Shown here piece after piece: positions 45,769 to 54,951 of a DNA stretch of 64,000 nucleotides (the stretch's first letter is position 1; every line of letters starts with the position of its first letter). Origin of the DNA: Thalassobellus citreus (GTDB lineage Bacteria; Bacteroidota; Bacteroidia; Flavobacteriales; Flavobacteriaceae); assembly GCF_044385915.1 (NCBI RefSeq), contig NZ_JBISCC010000120.1, positions 221,485 to 285,484 on the forward strand, given 5' to 3'. A program made the translations under genes and the position numbers. Under the pieces are notes generated by a model. It made no database searches. It saw nothing but the letters and a program-made list of their open reading frames with translations, and had not been told where the DNA came from.

Positions 45769-46953
45769 TTATTTTGCAGAAAATTTGAATGATGTTTTAG
45801 AAATATACTTCTCTCCAGGGTTTAATACCGTAGTTGGGAAATTTTCTTGATTTGGAGAATCTGGATAATGCTGAGTTTCTAAACAAAAACCTGTTCTATG
45901 TGCATAGGTTCCTCCTTGTTTGTTAGGTAATGTACCATCTAAAAAGTTTCCTGTATATAATTGAATACCTAGCTCATCAGAATAAACATCTAAAAGTCTT
46001 CCGCTTTCTTTTTCATACGCAGATGCTACTAGTCTTACACCTTCATTTTGATTATTTAACACCCAACAATGATCGTAACCTAAACCTCTTTCTAATTGTT
46101 CGTCTTTTACATTAATATCTTTTCCAATAGCTTTTGGCACTCTAAAATCAAAAGGTGTGTTTGTTACATCAGTCAATTCTCCTGTTGGAATTAATGTAGC
46201 ATCAACTGGCACCAATTTATCTGCATTTATAGTAATTTCTTGATCTAATATTGTTTTAGAAAAATCGCCCGTTAGGTTAAAATATGAATGTTGTGTTAAG
46301 TTTACAATCGTTTTCTTATCGGTAGTTGCTTCATACACCACTTGTAATTCATTGTCATTAGTTAGCGTATAAGTTACTTTAGTTTCTAAATTCCCTGGGT
46401 AGCCTTCTTCCATATCTTTACTTAAATACGTAAGTACTAATGATGCTGTGCTATCTGTTTTTGTTTCAGCAGCATTCCAAACTACTTTATCAAACCCTTT
46501 ATCACCACCATGTAAATGGTTTGTGTCATTGTTAGTCGCTAATGTATATTCAGTTCCATCTAATGAAAATTTACCTTTTGCAATTCGGTTACCGTATCTT
46601 CCTATTAAGGCACCAAAAAATGGTGTTTCTTTTTCATACTCCTCTAAAGTATTATACCCTAAAACAATATCTTTATAATTATTATTTCTGTCTGGTGCTG
46701 TCCAAGAGGTAATAATGCCACCATAAGTAATGACACTAATTTCCATGCCTTTTTCATTCTTCATTATATACTTATCTACGGCAATGCTATCTGATGTTAC
46801 ACCATAGGCCTCCTTTGAAATTGTTACCATATTTTCTGTTTTTTTTTGAGGTGTTTCTTCTATATCTTTTTTCTTTTCACTTTTACATTGCACACTTAAA
46901 AGCGCTATTCCCATTAGAGAAAAAGCATAGATACTCTTTTTAAATCTATTCAT
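45769..46953 (-). CDS. Aldose 1-epimerase lipoprotein (galactose mutarotase)
   Basis: 394 residues. The lipobox SVQC (Cys23) is followed by a Lys-rich linker, and the GalM beta-sandwich (about 50-392) has GRYGNRIAKGKFSLDG, TNHLHGG, TQHSYFNL, GYDHCWVLN and the catalytic Glu in GFCLETQHYPDSPNQ. It interconverts alpha and beta anomers of aldoses. The lipid anchor places it in the periplasm or outer membrane, as in many Bacteroidota. It is the last core gene before the island boundary. Confidence 0.94.
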   Translation of the reverse strand: MNRFKKSIYAFSLMGIALLSVQCKSEKKKDIEETPQKKTENMVTISKEAYGVTSDSIAVDKYIMKNEKGMEISVITYGGIITSWTAPDRNNNYKDIVLGYNTLEEYEKETPFFGALIGRYGNRIAKGKFSLDGTEYTLATNNDTNHLHGGDKGFDKVVWNAAETKTDSTASLVLTYLSKDMEEGYPGNLETKVTYTLTNDNELQVVYEATTDKKTIVNLTQHSYFNLTGDFSKTILDQEITINADKLVPVDATLIPTGELTDVTNTPFDFRVPKAIGKDINVKDEQLERGLGYDHCWVLNNQNEGVRLVASAYEKESGRLLDVYSDELGIQLYTGNFLDGTLPNKQGGTYAHRTGFCLETQHYPDSPNQENFPTTVLNPGEKYISKTSFKFSAK

Positions 46954-47132
46954 AATATCCTTTTTTATTTAGTTGATTTATTAAATTTATTTATAAGTGT
47001 CATAAAAACATTTATAAATTACTTAAAAATAAATAACATATCCAAAAATATGTTAATCGAACTCAAAAAATTATTAATTCAACACTAAAATAAAAAGCTC
47101 CAAAAGTCTAAACTTTTAAAGCTTTTAAAACG

Positions 47133-47174
47133 TGGAGAAGATGGGATTCGAACCCATGACCTCTTGACTGCCAG
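47133..47174 (-). tRNA. 3' fragment of tRNA-Ala(GGC): left attachment site
   Basis: Read on the minus strand: anticodon loop CTGGCAG (anticodon GGC), half stem TCAAG, variable loop AGGTC, T-arm ATGGG-TTCGAAT-CCCAT, acceptor CTTCTCC and discriminator A. The U at position 70 is the G3:U70 hallmark of tRNA-Ala. Sequence upstream of the anticodon loop (beyond 47174) no longer pairs, so only the 3' half remains. This is the classic scar of tyrosine-recombinase integration with crossover in the anticodon loop. The rebuilt intact tRNA should lie at the other end of the island. Confidence 0.88.
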
Positions 47175-47279
47175 AGTTGCGAATGGGGTATCAACAGCAA
47201 CCAAATTACATCATATAATATTGATTATCAGATAATTGATATTTTTTGGTTTTAATTGATATCATATGAAATCAACGGT

Positions 47280-47317
47280 TTGCGTGCAAATTGCGTGCAA
47301 ATTTTTTTATATCTTTG
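47280..47317 (+). promoter_or_regulatory. Integrase promoter with tandem quasi-palindromic repeat
   Basis: TTGCGTGCAAA occurs twice head to tail (47280-47290, 47291-47301); each contains the quasi-palindrome TTGC-GT-GCAA. Sixteen bases after the second TTG stands an exact -7 box TATCTTTG (47310-47317), seven bases before the integrase ATG. The repeats overlap the -33 region, suiting a repressor or integrase arm-site role. The mRNA would be nearly leaderless. Confidence 0.6.
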
Positions 47318-47323
47318 GGTACC

Positions 47324-48541
47324 ATGAACACAAATATAAAACTCTCTTTAGATACCCGCAGAAAAAAAAATGACAATTCCTTTCCAATAATTTTAAGGTT
47401 AAGTCATTTCCGTAAAACCACGTCTATACGAATGGGAACGTCTGTACAATTAAATTTTTGGGATGAAAGAAGCGAAAAAATAAAAAATTCCTATAGTGAT
47501 TCCAAAACCGTAAAAAAATTAAACAACAAACTATTAAAAGCAAAAGTGCATGCAATAAATATTATTGACAAATTGAATGAAACGGAAGAACTTAACTATC
47601 TATCTATATCACAATTAAAAAATAAAATCACTAAAAAGGTTATTGTCAATTCGTTTTTTGAGTATAGTAACAGCATCATCGAAGACCTTAAAAAGGTAGA
47701 GCGTTATGGAAATGCAAATTCTTATTATGCTGTAACTAAAATATTGAAAAAATTCAATAAGGGTAATGACTTAAAATTTAATGAGGTTAATTATGAGTTT
47801 CTAAAAAAGTTTGAGCAATTTCATTATTCTAGAGGAAATTCTACTAATGGACTGGCTGTTTATATGAAAACTATCAGAGCTATTTATAATAAAGCTATTA
47901 AGGCTGGCATTATCCCGAAAGAAGCCTATCCTTTTACAAATTATAGAATAAAAACAACCCCAACTGAAAAAAGGGCTCTTGATATTAACAGTATCAAATC
48001 AATAATGTTGTTACAATTAAAAGAAACAGATAATCTATTTCATTATAGAAATTATTTTTTAACGTCGTATATGCTTTATGGTGTTTCATTTATTGATATG
48101 GCATTTTTGAAACTTGAAAACATTGTAGATAACCGCATAAAATTCTTCAGAAGAAAAACATCCAAACCATATGATATAAAAATCACACCTCAATTAAAAG
48201 AGATACTTACCTTTTACACTAAAAACAAGGATAAATCCGATTTTATATTTCCCATTATCAAAAGAGATACATACGAACTTCAATACAAAGACGTGTTATG
48301 GGCTCGTAAAGTATATAATAAGGGGCTAAAGCAAATTGCAAAAAAATGTAAAATTGAACAACGAGTAACATCTTATGTGTCTCGTCATAGCTTTGCTACT
48401 CAAGCTATGTTACACGATGTTCCCTTACAAGCCATTTCTGCTATGCTTGGACATAATCGCTTAACAACCACTCAAATTTATCTTAAATCGTTACCCAGTG
48501 AAGTATTAGATGATTATAATAAAAAGTTAGTTACCATATAG
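47324..48541 (+). CDS. Tyrosine recombinase/phage-type integrase
   Basis: 405 residues from the ATG at 47324; an upstream TTG (47291) is excluded because it precedes the -7 box. An Arm-type N-terminal domain (about 1-90: KLSLDTRRKKNDNSFPIILRL) is followed by a SAM-like core-binding domain (about 95-210) and a catalytic domain with SRHSFATQAML, LGHNRLTTTQIYLKSL and the nucleophile Tyr. In box I the usual Arg position reads MLYGVSFIDMAFL, with Tyr where many relatives have Arg. It should recombine the tRNA-Ala attachment site next to it. Confidence 0.9.
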   Translation: MNTNIKLSLDTRRKKNDNSFPIILRLSHFRKTTSIRMGTSVQLNFWDERSEKIKNSYSDSKTVKKLNNKLLKAKVHAINIIDKLNETEELNYLSISQLKNKITKKVIVNSFFEYSNSIIEDLKKVERYGNANSYYAVTKILKKFNKGNDLKFNEVNYEFLKKFEQFHYSRGNSTNGLAVYMKTIRAIYNKAIKAGIIPKEAYPFTNYRIKTTPTEKRALDINSIKSIMLLQLKETDNLFHYRNYFLTSYMLYGVSFIDMAFLKLENIVDNRIKFFRRKTSKPYDIKITPQLKEILTFYTKNKDKSDFIFPIIKRDTYELQYKDVLWARKVYNKGLKQIAKKCKIEQRVTSYVSRHSFATQAMLHDVPLQAISAMLGHNRLTTTQIYLKSLPSEVLDDYNKKLVTI

Positions 48542-48663
48542 GATGACCAAACTAAATCATATTGCAATTTGTGCGTTATTCATTTATGTGTTATGAACCA
48601 TTTTTACTAAGAATATTAAGGAACTCCAAATTTATATATATATCAAATTTTTCATTGTATTTG

Positions 48664-48794
48664 TTTTTTCATGTTACATGAAAATAATAAAAAAATGAAA
48701 AATGATTGAATTTTAGAAAATAAAAGACTTTTTAAATAGCTTGATTTAAGTACAAAAACATTGATTTGAGCTATAAAAATTGGATTTATAGCTC
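48664..48794. repeat. Two inverted repeats downstream of the integrase
   Basis: TTTTCATG-TTA-CATGAAAA (48665-48683), then a perfect 10-bp stem GAGCTATAAA (48768-48777) with TTTATAGCTC (48785-48794) and a 7-base loop. They sit in the 330-bp gap between the convergent integrase and metallopeptidase genes and may stop both transcripts. No other feature is seen in 48542-48871. Confidence 0.55.
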
Positions 48795-48871
48795 ATGGTA
48801 CGTAAAATCTAGAATTGGCAATCAAGAAGTGTCAAAATTTTTCACATAATAAAGACCTAAGAAGTTGATTA

Positions 48872-49573
48872 TCAAGATAATTTTTGTTCTAATCTATTTT
48901 TCCATTTCTCCCAATTTGGCATTTTTTGAGACAATAGATTATAGAATTTTTTATTATGATTGAATTGGACTAGGTGGCACATCTCATGTATTATTACGTA
49001 TTCAATGCATTTAGTTGGGGCTTTTATAATTTCTGGATTGATGATTATTTTTCCGTTTTTCTGACAGCTTCCCCAACGTTTGGCCATTCGTCTAATTTCA
49101 AGATTTGGTTGTTCTACTTCAAACTCTTTGAATTTTTGAAACACCACCTCTGCTAAAGCATAAAATTTCTTTTCAGCATGCTGGTAATACCATTTTGCTA
49201 ATAGATTCTTGGTTATTTCCTGTGAATTTCCGCCATGATACATCACATTAAAACACCCGCCTTTAAGCTTTACACTGTTTTTAGTTCCTGGTCTTATTTT
49301 TAAAAGATACCCTTTGCCTAAATAGTAATGTGTTTCTCCTGAAACATATTCGCGTTCTGGTGTTTTCGGAAGAAATTGTTCAAAATAGTTCTGTTGCTTA
49401 ATTATCCATCTGGATTTTTTTAATACCACTTTTTTTATTTCAGCCAAGTTTGACTTTATAGGTGCTAATACCTTTATTGAATTGTCTGGATAGACTTCAA
49501 TAGACAGTGATTTTCTTTCTGATTGTTTTAATTCAAAAAACAATTCTTTGGTGCCGTAATTGATAGAATGCAT
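48872..49573 (-). CDS. YgjP-like zinc metallopeptidase (DUF45/M48-related)
   Basis: 233 residues. The zinc-binding HEMCH (196-200) lies in EYVIIHEMCHLVQFNHNKKF, preceded by the family hallmark RWGSC (166-170). There is no signal peptide. Its start overlaps the hsdR stop by one base, so the two are coupled. YgjP/DUF45 genes are often linked to type I restriction operons, where their role is undefined. Confidence 0.87.
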   Translation of the reverse strand: MHSINYGTKELFFELKQSERKSLSIEVYPDNSIKVLAPIKSNLAEIKKVVLKKSRWIIKQQNYFEQFLPKTPEREYVSGETHYYLGKGYLLKIRPGTKNSVKLKGGCFNVMYHGGNSQEITKNLLAKWYYQHAEKKFYALAEVVFQKFKEFEVEQPNLEIRRMAKRWGSCQKNGKIIINPEIIKAPTKCIEYVIIHEMCHLVQFNHNKKFYNLLSQKMPNWEKWKNRLEQKLS

Positions 49574-52500
49574 TAAAAATTGTTTTTAGCTACTTTTAAA
49601 CATTTCTCTAATATGCTATCAATTTCATCAAAGGTTATTTCCAAGCCTAAATCTTTACGATGACTTATTAAATAATCTTCAATATCATTTTCCATTTGTC
49701 TTTGCACGTCTAGATTTCGTTTCCAATCTCTAATGGTTAATTCTTCCACTATTTTGGAAATAGACACTGATGCATTCGCTAAATTATCAGCTATACCTTT
49801 TACAACATTATCGTCATGTTTGTTTGACAAAACAGCATTTAGAGCTCCAAAAAATGCTCTTGCTTCTGGCTTATGTAATAAAATATCTGGAATACCATCT
49901 TGATAACCATCTTGTAAATCTGTTCTTGCTTTTAAAATGGTTTCTAGATATTTTGCTTCATCAATTCTACCTTCATTAAAGTCTTGGATTGTTCTTTCAA
50001 TTAAATCTGAAAACTTTTTGTAGAACGCTTCATCTTTTTCCATGTTTTCGGTAATGACCTTCTTCATTTGATGCGCAATAAAATCTGCTTTTGAAGCTGG
50101 TGACTTACCATAGGTTTCTAGAGCTTCTTCTACTTTCTGCTTATCAAAAATGTTTAAATCGGATGTTAATACCTCAACATGGTCTGCATCGATATAGGTA
50201 TCTAATAATTTTTTAATCCTAGGTTCATACTCTTTGTACGACACGACTTCAGCGTAACGAAATTGCACCGAAATTCTTAAGCTTTGGTATTTCTTTAATT
50301 CGCTTTTATAATATCCTATTTGCTGTGTTGTGAATTCCTGATAAAACTCATCCGATGCTAAAGCTGTTTGTAGCGTTTTTGCAAAGTTGGATAGCTTGCC
50401 ATAAAACTCATCCCGTAAGTCTTTTTCGGCTAAATGGCGTTCCAGTGCTTCAATATCATTCTTATTATAGACTTCATTAAATATGTCAGCTACTTCTGCA
50501 TGCCTCACAGGTACTTTACGAACTTCTTCTTTAATATCAACCAAGGCATTGGTTAAATCTTCATCATCAAAATCTTCTAATGCGCTGTATTCTGTTAGTG
50601 CTTCATCTAACTTACCAAGAACACCAACATAATCAATAATATGACCATGTTCTTTCCCTTTAAACAATCTATTTACTCTTGCTATTGCTTGTAATAAATT
50701 GTGTGCTACCAAAGGTCGTGCAAGATATAATATGGTATTTCTTGGTTCATCAAAACCTGTTAATAGTTTTTTGACCACGATTATTAATTCTACTTCCTGT
50801 GATTCCTCATGAAATTTATCTAAAACCCAACTCTCATATTCTTCTTGATTTCTATGTTTTGCCATCAATTGATCCCAATAATTTCTGGACTCATTACTGC
50901 TTTCTGACCACACATCGTAATTATCTTGTCTACCATCTGGTGGTGTAAATACTACGCGCGTATTTATTTTTAATGTTGGATCTAGTTGTGCTTCAAAATA
51001 CTTTTGGTATTTAATAGCAGTATCAATTTTAGGCACTGCTAATTGTGCTTTAAAGTAACCTTTCTCTTGTTGCCAGTTTTGTGTATAGTGCTTTGAAATA
51101 TCGTAGGCGATTTCATTGACTACATGTTCTGATTCAAATATTTTATTAATTGATGAAAATTTCTTCTTTAGGTCTTTCTGCGCATCTTCACTTAAATTTT
51201 CTGAAAGTCTTTCGAAGCCCTTATCTATTTGTGCTTTATTAATTGATAGTTTTGCTGAACGCCCTTCATATAAAAGTGGTAGGACTGCGCCATCTTTAAC
51301 TGCTTGATCGATGGTGTATTTATGAATGAACCCACCAAATTTTTTAGAGGTATTCTTTTCAGATTTCATTAAGGGTGTACCGGTAAAACCAATATAAGAG
51401 GCATTAGGTAACAAGCGTTTCATTTGCGCATGGGCAGTACCGTATTGACTACGATGACTTTCATCTACCAATACAAAGATGTTTTGAGATTCTTCTTTAA
51501 AGGTTATCCTGCTAGATGCTATATTGAACTTATCGATAATAGTAGTAATGATTTCGCTACCTTTATCCTGTAACAGTTCAATGAGGTTACTACCGCTTTT
51601 CGCTTTTTTGACACTCTTACCACAATTTATAAAGGTTTTAAATATTTGTTTGTCTAAACTAATGCGGTCTGTAACAATAACAACTCTAGGGTTTTCAATA
51701 GATTCTTCTAATGCCAAAGCTTTTGATAGCATGACCATTGTTAATGATTTACCACTACCAGTAGTATGCCAAATGACACCACCTTTTCGGTTTCCTTCTT
51801 TATTGCGCTGTTTTATTCTATTTATGGTTTCTTGAACTGCAAAATATTGTTGGTAACGACATATTTTTTTATCTGGACCATCGAACACGACATATTTATA
51901 CACCATATCGAGTAAACGCTCTGGCTGGCATAGCGCGAATAATGCTTTATCTTGTTCTGTTACCAATCTATTTTCAGCTTGGGTATTATTAACTGTACGT
52001 TTTAGTAATTTCTGAACCTCATTTTCTACATCTTCTTTCCAAACTGCCCAAAATTTAGCATCGGTGCCTGTTACTGCATATTTAGCGGCATTAGGTTGTA
52101 CCGCTATAAGGATTTGTGAATAATGGAATAGTTTTGGTATAGCCTCCTCCTTTTGATTTCCTACATTTTGAGAAATGGCTTCATCAAGTGATAAATTTTT
52201 ATCTCTTCTTTTGTTTTCTATGACCACAAAAGGAATTCCGTTTACGAATAACACAATGTCTGGACGACGTTTACCTTTTAACCCCTCAACAACAAACTCT
52301 TCGGTAAAATGATACGTATTGTTTTCTGGATTTTGCCAATCAATGAATTTCATGGTGTAAGCTTTACGATCTCCTTTTACGGTCTCGTTAAAGCTTTTAC
52401 CCAAGGTTAGTAAATCATATACATGCTCATTAGTTTTTATTACGCCTTCATTAGGTACACTTTTTAATGCATTTATTGCTCCTTGAACACTGCCCGTAGA

Positions 52501-52704
52501 AAATTTATACTTTTCCCGCTTATATTCAAAGTGATTAATTTTGTGTAGTTGTTCTGCGAGGATATCATTTAAAATAACATTAGATAGCAATTCTCCTCTC
52601 GCTTTAAAGACTTCCTCTGGTGTGATGTATTGCCAGTTGAGTTTTTTTAGCAACTTTATTGCCGGTAATTGTGAATCTTGAAACTCGTTATAATTTACTG
52701 CCAT
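49573..52704 (-). CDS. hsdR: Type I restriction enzyme R subunit
   Basis: 1043 residues. The N-terminal PD-(D/E)XK nuclease has RRPDIVLFVNGIPFVVIENKR (Asp149, Glu163, Lys165). The SF2 translocase has Walker A HTTGSGKS (to 320), DESHRSQ (414-420), FTGTPL and the later GFDEPRNTILYLARP, RVNR motifs. A helical C-terminal region binds the M/S complex. It cuts unmodified DNA after translocation. It is separated from hsdM/hsdS by eight accessory genes, and from the gene just upstream by 222 bases with five repeats. Confidence 0.96.
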   Translation of the reverse strand: MAVNYNEFQDSQLPAIKLLKKLNWQYITPEEVFKARGELLSNVILNDILAEQLHKINHFEYKREKYKFSTGSVQGAINALKSVPNEGVIKTNEHVYDLLTLGKSFNETVKGDRKAYTMKFIDWQNPENNTYHFTEEFVVEGLKGKRRPDIVLFVNGIPFVVIENKRRDKNLSLDEAISQNVGNQKEEAIPKLFHYSQILIAVQPNAAKYAVTGTDAKFWAVWKEDVENEVQKLLKRTVNNTQAENRLVTEQDKALFALCQPERLLDMVYKYVVFDGPDKKICRYQQYFAVQETINRIKQRNKEGNRKGGVIWHTTGSGKSLTMVMLSKALALEESIENPRVVIVTDRISLDKQIFKTFINCGKSVKKAKSGSNLIELLQDKGSEIITTIIDKFNIASSRITFKEESQNIFVLVDESHRSQYGTAHAQMKRLLPNASYIGFTGTPLMKSEKNTSKKFGGFIHKYTIDQAVKDGAVLPLLYEGRSAKLSINKAQIDKGFERLSENLSEDAQKDLKKKFSSINKIFESEHVVNEIAYDISKHYTQNWQQEKGYFKAQLAVPKIDTAIKYQKYFEAQLDPTLKINTRVVFTPPDGRQDNYDVWSESSNESRNYWDQLMAKHRNQEEYESWVLDKFHEESQEVELIIVVKKLLTGFDEPRNTILYLARPLVAHNLLQAIARVNRLFKGKEHGHIIDYVGVLGKLDEALTEYSALEDFDDEDLTNALVDIKEEVRKVPVRHAEVADIFNEVYNKNDIEALERHLAEKDLRDEFYGKLSNFAKTLQTALASDEFYQEFTTQQIGYYKSELKKYQSLRISVQFRYAEVVSYKEYEPRIKKLLDTYIDADHVEVLTSDLNIFDKQKVEEALETYGKSPASKADFIAHQMKKVITENMEKDEAFYKKFSDLIERTIQDFNEGRIDEAKYLETILKARTDLQDGYQDGIPDILLHKPEARAFFGALNAVLSNKHDDNVVKGIADNLANASVSISKIVEELTIRDWKRNLDVQRQMENDIEDYLISHRKDLGLEITFDEIDSILEKCLKVAKNNF

Positions 52705-52725
52705 TATTTTATTCTTTTATTTCCC

Positions 52726-52923
52726 TTTTGGGGAATTGTATTTGTTTTTGGGGAACTATGTTGGTTTTTTGGGGAATTGAAACTTCATATAAAAAAAACC
52801 TACCACTAACCTAAAAACCTTGTAAACCCTAAAAAAAACACTATCATCATTAGTTAACTCTTTTATTACAGCTTTAACTCTAGTACTTGTTTTTGGGGAA
52901 ACTTTATTTGTTTTTGGGGAACT
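52726..52923. repeat. Five TTTTTGGGGAA(C/T) direct repeats before hsdR
   Basis: Units at 52726-52737, 52745-52757, 52765-52777, 52890-52903 and 52911-52923 share the core TTTTGGGGAA, in two groups (three near hsdR, two near the upstream stop). On the coding strand they read AGTTCCCCAAAAA. They lie in the only long gap inside the 13-gene operon. They could be regulator-binding sites, or remnants of a Pro-Lys-rich coding tail. Confidence 0.75.
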
Positions 52924-52926
52924 ACT

Positions 52927-54588
52927 TTAGCCACCTTTTAAAATATCGGTTATATTATTTAAATCAATAACTCCTCCTTTCAATTGATAATATGTTCCTT
53001 TACCAGAACCTTTCTTATCTAAAACAACATCAACTAGTTTATCAATGAGATATCTAACTTGATCTCTAGACAAATCCTCTTTAAAAGCTTCAACAAAATC
53101 AGACATTTTAGGTGTTGCATTTGTTTTAATAACTTCAAGGACCCTAGTTAAATCTATAGGTCTAAAACCACCTATATCAGAAGGTGTATTTTTAATATCA
53201 AAATAAGCATCTGATAATACATACTTTTCACTTGTAGAGCCTCCAGAACGTTTAATTAATTCTTCTTTTTCTAGTTCTTCTAGTATTTCATTATTTATCC
53301 CTTCAGATTTTCCTTCTTTAATATTATGTAAGGCTATTGTTTTAAATGTTCCTATTGGATTATCTTCTCCTCTTTTGGTTTGCACATCTCTCATAAACAT
53401 TGCGAATGCTTTGTCTTGCATTGCAGCATTGAGTGTTAGCTCTACTTGAAATAAATCGGACTTTGAATAGTCTGGTCTTGGTTTTCCTTCAGACAATGTT
53501 ATTCTAAATATTTTATCAACTCCTTGGCCGGAACGTTCTACTAGTCCTGTTCTTTCAAGAATTTCGGTTAACAATCTGCTTCTTGGTGTACTATTAATAG
53601 TCAATAAATTCTCTAAATTCACTCCTTTTGGAAAGCCACCAGCATTTGTAATTGTAATTTTATCTGGTGATTGTTTGATTACAATTTCACTGTTAATCGT
53701 ATAGTCTCTATGTGCAATTGCATTAAGTGCTGCTTCACGAATAACCTCTTCATTAAAGTAAGGTATATCAAACTTATAGGGCCCTTCGTTTATTTTATGG
53801 TCTAGGTTGCGCGCGTTTAGCTGCGACCAAATATCATCTATCTCTAGAAATAATGGTTTTAGATACATGTATCGTTTATCGAAATGTGTCTGTTCGGGTG
53901 TTTTTCGGTATTCAATATTTATCTGGGCATTTGGCAAATAGACTGCTAAAGCTTCTTCTATACCCAATAGAATTAATGCAGCATACGTAAACCCCTCATT
54001 AGTCATTAAGCCTAAATCCTTAAGGGCTTGATCAGTTGGTAATTCTCTAAATTCAGGATTTTTCTGTTTTATGGCATATTTTTCTTTAAGAATAGCCACT
54101 GCACGTTCGTCTATATCTCCCAAAGTAAGTTCCGGACATATTTTTGCAGAAAAGTCTGGTTCTTTCTCCATTACAATTGAAGCATACATTTCCTCGTTCA
54201 TTCGCTCCAACCTGTCACCAACTCGCATTAATGCTACATCTTCATAATAAAGCATTTTACCAATTGGTCTAGAGGGAATTTCAATAATAACAACACGATT
54301 ATTATCTTCATCAAACAACTCACTAACTTTAACTCTTATTCCTTTGTCTCTATAAATATTCTGCTCTAATTGACCTATCCTACCAGTATAAGCTTGAGAG
54401 TTTACCAAGGTATATGGTTTTGTTTCCTTTATTCCAAAAGCAAGAATTCCTCCACCTTCATTTGCTAATGCACATACATAACCCAGAACTGATTTCCGAC
54501 CATTATTATAATTGTATTGTGTTTTTGCCTCTTTGAATTCTATTTTATCTTCTGATTCTTTGAGTTTTATGAGTTGTTGTATTGTCAT
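52927..54588 (-). CDS. AlbA_2/RecG-like ATP-binding regulator
   Basis: 553 residues. The N-terminal AlbA_2 (Schlafen-type) domain (about 1-130: EFKEAKTQYN, GGGILAFGIKE) is followed by a GHKL-type HATPase_c_4 segment (about 265-375: EEVIREAALNAIAHRDY, TNAGGFPKGV, GLVERSGQGVDKIF), and C-terminal winged-helix-like segments. Such proteins are called putative transcriptional regulators or RecG-like helicases, but no helicase motifs are present. They recur inside type I RM operons. A regulatory or nucleotide-sensing role is inference. It starts 15 bases after the small unknown gene. Confidence 0.82.
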   Translation of the reverse strand: MTIQQLIKLKESEDKIEFKEAKTQYNYNNGRKSVLGYVCALANEGGGILAFGIKETKPYTLVNSQAYTGRIGQLEQNIYRDKGIRVKVSELFDEDNNRVVIIEIPSRPIGKMLYYEDVALMRVGDRLERMNEEMYASIVMEKEPDFSAKICPELTLGDIDERAVAILKEKYAIKQKNPEFRELPTDQALKDLGLMTNEGFTYAALILLGIEEALAVYLPNAQINIEYRKTPEQTHFDKRYMYLKPLFLEIDDIWSQLNARNLDHKINEGPYKFDIPYFNEEVIREAALNAIAHRDYTINSEIVIKQSPDKITITNAGGFPKGVNLENLLTINSTPRSRLLTEILERTGLVERSGQGVDKIFRITLSEGKPRPDYSKSDLFQVELTLNAAMQDKAFAMFMRDVQTKRGEDNPIGTFKTIALHNIKEGKSEGINNEILEELEKEELIKRSGGSTSEKYVLSDAYFDIKNTPSDIGGFRPIDLTRVLEVIKTNATPKMSDFVEAFKEDLSRDQVRYLIDKLVDVVLDKKGSGKGTYYQLKGGVIDLNNITDILKGG

Positions 54589-54603
54589 AATTATTAAATA
54601 AAA

Positions 54604-54951
54604 TTAGCTTCCCATTTTTTGAAATGTTAATCTAGTACCATCACCAAATTGTAATGTCATTTGATTGTCTTCAAAACTCCATATCGTAATATCTTGATAT
54701 CTAGATTCTGCTTCTGTGGCATTTAAATTATCTATTTGAATTACTGGTAATTCTTCTGGTTCATTAACCACTGTTGGAATACCTTGCCATTCATAGTTTA
54801 TTCCCGGATTATTGCCATTTACAGTGTACACAGTAAAAAATGACAATCCTCTTTGTATTCTTTCATCATATTGACGTACATAAAAATCTATAATAATATT
54901 CCCATCAGTGCAGCGCCATAAACCCAATATTTGTGTTAATAATACTTTCAT
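54604..54951 (-). CDS. Small beta-rich protein of unknown function
   Basis: 115 residues with no recognised family. Alternating hydrophobic residues and LLTQILGLWRCTDGNIIIDFYV, TIWSFEDNQMTLQFGDGTRLTF suggest a lipocalin-like beta barrel. There is no signal or TM segment. Its start overlaps the DUF2188 stop by one base, so it is a genuine operon member. Confidence 0.65.
   Translation of the reverse strand: MKVLLTQILGLWRCTDGNIIIDFYVRQYDERIQRGLSFFTVYTVNGNNPGINYEWQGIPTVVNEPEELPVIQIDNLNATEAESRYQDITIWSFEDNQMTLQFGDGTRLTFQKMGS

Noticed and set aside
47133..47220. A complete tRNA gene at the island edge
   Set aside because: The 5' half (acceptor, D-arm, 5' anticodon stem) does not continue beyond the anticodon loop; only the 3' half exists.
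51524..51835. Plus-strand frame inside hsdR
   Set aside because: It lies wholly within the helicase domain coding region on the opposite strand, with no signals of its own.
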